DNA from: Candidatus Poribacteria bacterium
GTDB taxonomy: Bacteria; Poribacteria; WGA-4E; WGA-3G
DNA: 43,192 nt
Assembly: GCA_022819945.1 (NCBI GenBank)
Contig: JAJEGI010000096.1
Span: 1 to 43,192 of the forward strand
Reading direction: 5' to 3'
The notes under the pieces were generated by a model, which had not been told where the DNA came from, ran no database searches, and saw nothing but the letters and a program-made list of their open reading frames with translations. This document shows positions 37,911-43,192 of the stretch, piece after piece. The stretch's first letter is position 1. Every line of letters starts with the position of its first letter. Both the position numbers and the translations under genes were made by a program.

Positions 37911-38800
37911 GAGACAAAACCGCCCATCCTAAAAATGCGCAGGATGAGTTCCTCGAAAGGTGATTCTGTCGTCGTCCGGACAAGACTGATTTCGCGTTGC
38001 GTGCAATATAAATCCATGTCGTCGCAGTACTGTTGAAACAGTGCCTGATACCGCTTGAGATGGTTCTCGTTGATAGTAACCTGACGGAGCTGATTCGTTT
38101 CAACATCAATAAGATGGTAGTCACCAAGCAGGTCGGGAGCGACTTCTTTTTGATCGATGATATGGATCACGAAGAGTTCGTGTTTTTGAAACTTCAACAC
38201 ATTTAGGCCCTGCGTAAACCCGCTTGGATCAAAGAGATCGGAAATTAGGACGACAAGCCCGCGGCGTTTCGTCGTATGAACAAAATTGTGGAACGCATTC
38301 TCCAAATCCGTTTCACCAGTCCCATTAATCTGGTCAAGAAAATCAAGCACGGTAAAGATTTTACCCTTACCCCGTTCCGTCGGGAGTCGATTTACACCTG
38401 TGTTGTTGAAGGAAGTGATGCTTATCCGATCGAGGTTGGATAAACCGATGTAGGCGAGCGCAGCAGCAACACGTTTGGCATAAATCAATTTTGGCACTTC
38501 ACCGCCATAAGTCATTGACTGGCTGGCATCCACAAGGAAGTAGATGTGTAAGTCTTCGCGCTCTTCGTAGAGTTTCAGCAGGAGTTCATCCAAGCGTGCG
38601 AAAGCGTTCCAATCAATGTAACGAAAATCGTCGCCTGGCGTGTAGTTACGGTAATCGGCGAATTCGACGCTGACACCGCGGCGTGTACTGCGACGTTCTG
38701 CCTTGATACGTCCGGCAAAAATCTTCTTAGAGACAATATAGAGGTATTCAAGTTTTTTGAGGAATTCGCTGTCAAAGGCGGACTGTGTGTCGTTCATCAT
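37907..38800 (-). CDS. DUF58 family protein
   Basis: The 297-residue cytoplasmic protein matches DUF58: YTPGDDFRYIDWNAFARLDELLLK is the family core, and DASQSM (D-x-S-x-S) belongs to the following VWA-like fold. Such proteins accompany MoxR ATPases and are thought to link them to membrane VWA partners. The start overlaps the moxR stop (ATGA, 38797-38800). The stop codon lies inside the repeat element at 37796-37910, so the last residues may be replaced compared with relatives. Confidence 0.92.
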   Translation of the reverse strand: MMNDTQSAFDSEFLKKLEYLYIVSKKIFAGRIKAERRSTRRGVSVEFADYRNYTPGDDFRYIDWNAFARLDELLLKLYEEREDLHIYFLVDASQSMTYGGEVPKLIYAKRVAAALAYIGLSNLDRISITSFNNTGVNRLPTERGKGKIFTVLDFLDQINGTGETDLENAFHNFVHTTKRRGLVVLISDLFDPSGFTQGLNVLKFQKHELFVIHIIDQKEVAPDLLGDYHLIDVETNQLRQVTINENHLKRYQALFQQYCDDMDLYCTQREISLVRTTTESPFEELILRIFRMGGFVS

Positions 38801-39780
38801 TCAATCTCTTCGAGCAGATGCTGGATGATGTGGTCTGGGTCAATTCCCTCCGCCTCGCCTTCAAAACTCAGGATAAGACGATGCCGCAGACTTGGCAGTG
38901 CGATGGCTTGAATGTCTTCACGAGCGACATTATACCTGCCATCAAGGATTGCTCGAACCTTCCCACCAAGAATCAACGCTTGCGCGCCACGCGGACTGGA
39001 ACCGTACCGGACATATTGTTTCGTGAGTTCCGGTGCATCCTCCGCTTCGGGGTGTGTCCCCAGTACAAGTCGCAAAGCGTACCTACGCACGTCTTCAGCG
39101 ATGAGGATATCTCGGACTATCTGCTCTAAGGCGTTAATCTGTGCACCATCACAGACTTTATCAACGGACGGCATCTCGCGTCGCGTCGTACGCTCCATAA
39201 CGAGATCCAGTTCGTCAAGGCTCGGATATTCAACTTTGAGTTTGAAGAAAAACCGATCGAGTTGCGCTTCGGGCAGTGGATAGGTGCCTTCCATCTCTAA
39301 CGGGTTTTGCGTCGCCATGACGAAGAAAGGCAACTCAAGTTTCCGCTGCTGTCCGGCAACGGTCACAGATTTTTCCTGCATCGCCTCTAACAAGGCGGAC
39401 TGGGTCTTGGGGGTCGCACGGTTGATTTCGTCGGCGAGAATAAGGTTGGCAAATACGGGACCTTGTTGAAACTCAAAGAACTTCCGACCGTCTTCATCTT
39501 CAGCGACAACAGTCGTACCGATGATGTCAGCAGGCATCAGGTCCGGTGTGAACTGAATTCGGGAGAATTTGAGGTCTAATACCTCATGTAACGTCCGGAT
39601 GAGCAGCGTTTTACCTAAACCGGGGACACCTTCTAACAGCGCGTGCCCACCTGTCATGAGACAGATCAAAACCCCTTCGATAATTTCTTTTTGCCCGACG
39701 ATTTGTTTGGATACTTCTTGTTGTATTTTTAGGAAGGTCTCACGGAATTCTTCGTATTTTTCTTCGGCGTGTTCGGACAT
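38797..39780 (-). CDS. MoxR-family AAA+ ATPase
   Basis: The 327-residue protein has the Walker A motif GVPGLGKT, Walker B LILADEIN, and the MoxR segments RATPKTQSALLEAMQEKSVTV and MATQNPLEMEGTYPLPEAQL. The C-terminal lid contains YGSSPRGAQAL. MoxR ATPases act as chaperones for protein complexes with VWA-domain partners, here DUF58 and the BatA-like protein. AAGGAG precedes the ATG. The gene overlaps DUF58 by 4 nt. Confidence 0.95.
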   Translation of the reverse strand: MSEHAEEKYEEFRETFLKIQQEVSKQIVGQKEIIEGVLICLMTGGHALLEGVPGLGKTLLIRTLHEVLDLKFSRIQFTPDLMPADIIGTTVVAEDEDGRKFFEFQQGPVFANLILADEINRATPKTQSALLEAMQEKSVTVAGQQRKLELPFFVMATQNPLEMEGTYPLPEAQLDRFFFKLKVEYPSLDELDLVMERTTRREMPSVDKVCDGAQINALEQIVRDILIAEDVRRYALRLVLGTHPEAEDAPELTKQYVRYGSSPRGAQALILGGKVRAILDGRYNVAREDIQAIALPSLRHRLILSFEGEAEGIDPDHIIQHLLEEIE

Positions 39781-39800
39781 ATTGCTCCTTACCGCTTACT

Positions 39801-39827
39801 GTAGGAGCTGGGTTACCCAGCCCCTAC
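39801..39827. repeat. 27-nt palindromic element before moxR
   Basis: Arms GTAGGAGCTGGGT and ACCCAGCCCCTAC (one mismatch) surround a single T. It shares the 13+1+13 layout with 36658-36684. A partial right arm, CCAGTCCCTAC, follows at 39835-39845. Confidence 0.75.
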
Positions 39828-39852
39828 AAGTAATCCAGTCCCTACAAACGTT

Positions 39853-41328
39853 CTACTCATCACTCGGTTTGATCGACTCGAAATAGCGTTTCACGTAAAA
39901 CTTATAGCCTAAAGGAATCTGCTCTTCAGTCAGTGCATCCTCGGAAAGTTTTTGATATTTCGTGTACGCATCTTTGTAGCTGACAGCGGATTGCTGCCCT
40001 TCAGCTGATGTTTTGGAGGTTTGAACGGTAGAACTACCTTCTCCCTGTACACCCGTAATCTGTTCGAGATTGAGTGTGGAATCAAGCGATATCGCCTGCT
40101 GACCGAGTTGTCCCGCAGAAGTTGCTGTTCCTGCAGTGTTGCTCGGACTTTGGCTTAGCGCATAAGTCAATCCAGCCTTCTTACTTTGGCACACACCCGC
40201 AATACACGCCTTGCACTCCTCACATTCCGAGAGTAGTTTTGCCAACTGTAGGTCACGCTTTTTCAGCAGTGCAAGATTTCGCATCTTTTTGCTTGACGCA
40301 CGGAGCCGTGTCTGGGCACCAGCCACATCGTCGTTAGCCAGACCTTCCCCTGCACCTGATAGTTCTGTTCCGAGTCCGTCGAGATCTGTGCCTTGTAAGC
40401 TCTTGCCACCGCGTTTCAGCTCATCAGAAAGATTTTGGCGTTTTTCCTTGTCGAATTCGGGCAACTTTTCCGTTACCTTGTCGAGTTTCGACGCTGCCTG
40501 CTGGTAATCCCCCTGTTTCAAGTGCTGCCCGAATTCACCCAAGTATGGGTTACCGATAAACTGTTGCCCTAATCCACTCATGAGTGCTTCCTGCTGCGCC
40601 ATCTTGAGCGGGTTAACTTTCGATTTCAACAGTGCGCTGAGTTCTGTCATTCTGGCGAGTGCTTCTTTCGGGGTAATCTGCGGTTTTTTCAGTTCGAGTG
40701 CTCTTTTCTCAATCTCTTTCAAAAGCTCCTGAAGTTCCTCATCTTCGTTCTGTTCTGCTTCCTTTTTCGTCTTTTCAATCTCTTTTAAAAGCGTATCTGC
40801 TTCCGCTGCGATCTGCGGTGAGAAATCTATTTCTGTCGAAGTCGCTGATGGCGCGAAGAACTCGACGAACGAAAATCCAACAAGAAATATAGCGACAAGC
40901 GCGATAAATTTGGTCTCGCGCGGTACAGTGTAACGCGCAACTTTATTCATCGGCATTGCTTGTAACCTATTGGAGGTGTCTTGAAGTTGGAGTGCTGTCA
41001 AGGTTTCATCGGTACGGTGTTGAATCTGTTCCAAGCCGCTTATAACCCGATCCTTGAGGGACGCGTCTGTGTCAATGACCCGTGCTGCTTCATGGAGACT
41101 CACAGGTCGAAGGAGACGAAGCCCTAAAGCACCGATGGCGATACCCAATACCACCCAAAGAAAAACGAGTGGTGGGATGTTAAAGGCAGTGACGCTATCA
41201 ACGATGACTAACGGGACACACGCCAAAAATCCATAGAAAAGGAATGTCGCGAATGTCTGAAAATATCGCTGGATGTTCAGACGATGGCGGATGCGCCGAA
41301 TTTTTTCAAGAATCAATTTTTCCTGCAT
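39853..41328 (-). CDS. membrane-anchored coiled-coil protein with Cys cluster
   Basis: The 491-residue protein has two N-terminal membrane segments and a third near 145-165. Long charged helices follow (TLLKEIEKTKKEAEQNEDEE), likely coiled coil. A cysteine cluster C-x2-C-x2-C-x4-C (CEECKACIAGVC) could bind zinc or iron-sulfur. A Ser/Gly/Gln-rich stretch and YKFYVKRYFESIKPSDE end the protein. The start is ATG at 41326-41328, with AAAAGGAG about nine bases upstream. The longer frame to 41571 crosses a perfect promoter and is rejected. It is the first gene of the MoxR operon. Specific function unknown. Confidence 0.75.
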   Translation of the reverse strand: MQEKLILEKIRRIRHRLNIQRYFQTFATFLFYGFLACVPLVIVDSVTAFNIPPLVFLWVVLGIAIGALGLRLLRPVSLHEAARVIDTDASLKDRVISGLEQIQHRTDETLTALQLQDTSNRLQAMPMNKVARYTVPRETKFIALVAIFLVGFSFVEFFAPSATSTEIDFSPQIAAEADTLLKEIEKTKKEAEQNEDEELQELLKEIEKRALELKKPQITPKEALARMTELSALLKSKVNPLKMAQQEALMSGLGQQFIGNPYLGEFGQHLKQGDYQQAASKLDKVTEKLPEFDKEKRQNLSDELKRGGKSLQGTDLDGLGTELSGAGEGLANDDVAGAQTRLRASSKKMRNLALLKKRDLQLAKLLSECEECKACIAGVCQSKKAGLTYALSQSPSNTAGTATSAGQLGQQAISLDSTLNLEQITGVQGEGSSTVQTSKTSAEGQQSAVSYKDAYTKYQKLSEDALTEEQIPLGYKFYVKRYFESIKPSDE

Positions 41329-41395
41329 TATGAAGTGCTCCTTTTGTGGAAGTACCCGATTTGCCGTTTGAGTCGTTACAGAGTTATTGCTGTCA

Positions 41396-41424
41396 ATTAT
41401 AGCAAAGGCTTTGCTGAATGTCAA
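41396..41424 (-). promoter_or_regulatory. perfect consensus promoter of the MoxR-BatA operon
   Basis: TTGACA (41419-41424) is 17 nt from TATAAT (41396-41401) on the minus strand, with TGC just before the -10. Start of transcription near 41389, about 60 bases before the coiled-coil gene. No gene lies in 41329-41573. Confidence 0.9.
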
Positions 41425-41573
41425 GACATTTTTGTAGCGGATCTCCGATATGTTTACGGTGTTACTTATAGTGACACATATTAAGGGTGAATTGGTTGCA
41501 TAATTTTGCTGTCCCAATGAATTTCTACTCAAAAACTTGCGCAATATGGAATGAAAAGACAGATTATCCACTG

Positions 41574-43192
41574 CTAATCCGCTTCCGATTCACCGATTAT
41601 CAAATTGTCAAACGGATTGCCGTCCGTGTCGGTGATACGCAGATAGAAGCCCATGAAATAGGTATCCTCACTACAGATTTTTACGAGAATGCTGTTTTCA
41701 CCCGGCTTGAGTGTTACTGGAATGGTATCCTGATCCATCGCTATGGAATGGGAGTCACTATGTGTGAATACCGCTTCGCCATTTAGCCAAAGCTTCGCTT
41801 GGCTACCACTACCAAATCGAAATTCAACCTTTCGCTCGTCCGGTGAGCTCACAGTTGTCCACGCGTAAACGGTGTTCCAATTGACATTTTTGTCGAAAAT
41901 TTTATCAAGATCAATGTAGCCGTCAAAAGTGTCATCTGCCCGTTTTTCCCAACGCATCTGCCCATCTATTCCGTCGTATTGGGCAGCTGGATCAATTTGC
42001 GTCGCATCCTCTGGAACGTAAACTGTATTGTAACCGATACCAGCGGCGTTGTCAAAAGGTCCGATAATCCACCAAGCACTTTCACGGAGGAATGCGGTTT
42101 CGTCCATGGACGCTTCTGCTTTCTCGGGCAGATCGCGTTCACGGTAAAATCGCGCCAGTGTGACGTTGGCGTGCAGTTCGGCAGTTGCGTTGCCCGAAAT
42201 GGCGTCCTTCAGTTTATTCACCATTTCAACGTACCGTTCTTCATCCTTGGCGTTTTTACCGGCTTCAGCGACGCGCAACCACATCTGTCTCGTCATATCG
42301 GCGCCGACTGAGTAGTACCGATCCATGTCGTTCATGCTGCGTTTGAATTGTTCAAGTGCCGCCTCATACTGATCATTCGCCACATACGCTTCTGCCAAAG
42401 TTGCGGCGTAATACCCACTACCGCTCATTTGCAAGGCACGTTCAGCAAGTTCCAGTGCCAACGCTGGCATGATAGCTTTGCTGAGAAGTTCATCAGCAAG
42501 CCTCCGATAATCCCAAGCTTGTTGGTTGCGGTTCACCTCTTTCTGTCGAATCGCCAGCCATTCGGTATATGCCGCATCCGCTTTTTCGGTGTTATCTGCT
42601 TCTTTGTAAGCATCACCCAAGAGTCCGAGAAGAACAGCGCTTTTCGGCATTTTGGGTTTCAGTTCTTCAAGGATAGCAATGCCGCTGTCTTTTTGATCCT
42701 TGTCAGCATAGAGTTTCCATAGACTGTTGAGCGCACTGTTATATTCGTGTGCCTCGAGGGAAGCCTCCAAGGCACGTCGGTATACCATTTCGGCTTCTGA
42801 TAACTGATCTTCTTTCGCGTAGGTTCCCGCCAACAGGCTGTAGAATTGATATGTAGTCGGATCAAGTTCGATCGCCTTTTCATAAGCGGCGATCGCTTTC
42901 GCCAAGCGGGCTGCTGCGTCCATCTGAGGCGATTTTAGGGAAAGATCCCCAATCTTTTTATACCATTCGGTATTCTCAGGCTGAAGTTGGCTGAGCTTCT
43001 CATATTGCCCGATGGCTTCGTCAATATTTCCACTAAACTCATGGGTTTCGGCAAGCGCGAAGTGAGCATCAGGGTTATCAGGATTTTCTTCAATCTTCTG
43101 CAACTGATCCGGTATCTGCTTCTCATAAAGGTTCCCCTCTTTGTAAGCGCGGCGTATTGCCATCTCTGCTTTCTGGCGAGCCTCATCATACC
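41574..43192 (-). CDS. TPR-repeat protein, 5' end outside the window
   Basis: The frame is open to the right edge (it reads YDEARQKAEMAIRRAYKEG across 43163), so the true start lies beyond 43192. Many tetratricopeptide units are visible (PDAHFALAETHEFSGNIDEAIGQYEKL, AIAAYEKAIELDPTTYQFYSLL and others). The C-terminal 180 residues are a beta-rich domain: WWIIGPFDNAAGIGYNTVYVPE and RFGSGSQAKLWLNGEAVFTHSD, similar to PA14-like or carbohydrate-binding folds. It is probably a surface or periplasmic protein, but the export signal is not in view. It ends 245 bases before the MoxR operon gene, which has its own promoter. Confidence 0.85.
   Translation of the reverse strand, partial: YDEARQKAEMAIRRAYKEGNLYEKQIPDQLQKIEENPDNPDAHFALAETHEFSGNIDEAIGQYEKLSQLQPENTEWYKKIGDLSLKSPQMDAAARLAKAIAAYEKAIELDPTTYQFYSLLAGTYAKEDQLSEAEMVYRRALEASLEAHEYNSALNSLWKLYADKDQKDSGIAILEELKPKMPKSAVLLGLLGDAYKEADNTEKADAAYTEWLAIRQKEVNRNQQAWDYRRLADELLSKAIMPALALELAERALQMSGSGYYAATLAEAYVANDQYEAALEQFKRSMNDMDRYYSVGADMTRQMWLRVAEAGKNAKDEERYVEMVNKLKDAISGNATAELHANVTLARFYRERDLPEKAEASMDETAFLRESAWWIIGPFDNAAGIGYNTVYVPEDATQIDPAAQYDGIDGQMRWEKRADDTFDGYIDLDKIFDKNVNWNTVYAWTTVSSPDERKVEFRFGSGSQAKLWLNGEAVFTHSDSHSIAMDQDTIPVTLKPGENSILVKICSEDTYFMGFYLRITDTDGNPFDNLIIGESEAD

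Noticed and set aside
41329..41571. 80-residue N-terminal extension of the coiled-coil protein
   Set aside because: It would cross a perfect TTGACA-17-TATAAT promoter. The ATG at 41326-41328 has a ribosome binding site and begins the conserved-looking part.

Overview
The window most likely comes from a Candidatus Poribacteria-like genome. This is a judgement from gene content, not a database result. The signs are several secreted LamG proteins, a Kelch protein, a phytanoyl-CoA dioxygenase-like gene, DUF3500 and DUF5916-type proteins, von Willebrand A (VWA) operons, and many short palindromic repeats in the intergenic gaps. No tRNA, rRNA, integrase or transposase gene was seen.

Positions 1-9396 hold a compact type III-A (Csm) CRISPR-Cas locus, all on the minus strand. 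The order is cas10, csm2, csm3, csm4, csm5, a DUF1874/Crn2-type gene, csx1, a leader with its own promoter, and a CRISPR array that runs off the left edge. The array shows 13 complete identical 37-nt repeats. Most genes overlap by 4 nt or have short gaps. Three features are unusual. Csm2 carries an N-terminal cold-shock-like domain. Cas10 lacks the HD nuclease region but keeps GGDD. The ring-nuclease homologue has Tyr where the catalytic His is expected. The inferred mode of action is target-RNA cutting by Csm3 plus cyclic oligoadenylate (cOA) signalling to the HEPN RNase Csx1. No cas6, cas1 or cas2 lies in the window.

Positions 9500-17300 hold a truncated sigma factor coupled to a TPR membrane protein (minus strand, consensus promoter), then on the plus strand a chorismate-lyase-like protein, a DUF3500 protein with an O-methyltransferase, a CBM9/DUF5916 outer-membrane-type protein and a Kelch protein.

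Positions 17275-29350 hold a secreted dikinase-like protein, LamG proteins, a lipoprotein, two glycosidase-like proteins, a PhyH dioxygenase, and a 917-residue protein that looks like a degenerate primase plus Fe-S helicase.

Positions 29349-43192 hold a large minus-strand block: a double-VWA membrane protein, a LamG protein, two paralogous multi-pass membrane proteins, a small anchored helical protein, then the BatA-like, DUF58, MoxR and coiled-coil genes as one operon behind a perfect TTGACA-17-TATAAT promoter, and a TPR protein cut by the right edge. Four secreted proteins in the window (three LamG, one Kelch) end in the same short tail around TTWGKLK, which may be an undescribed sorting signal.
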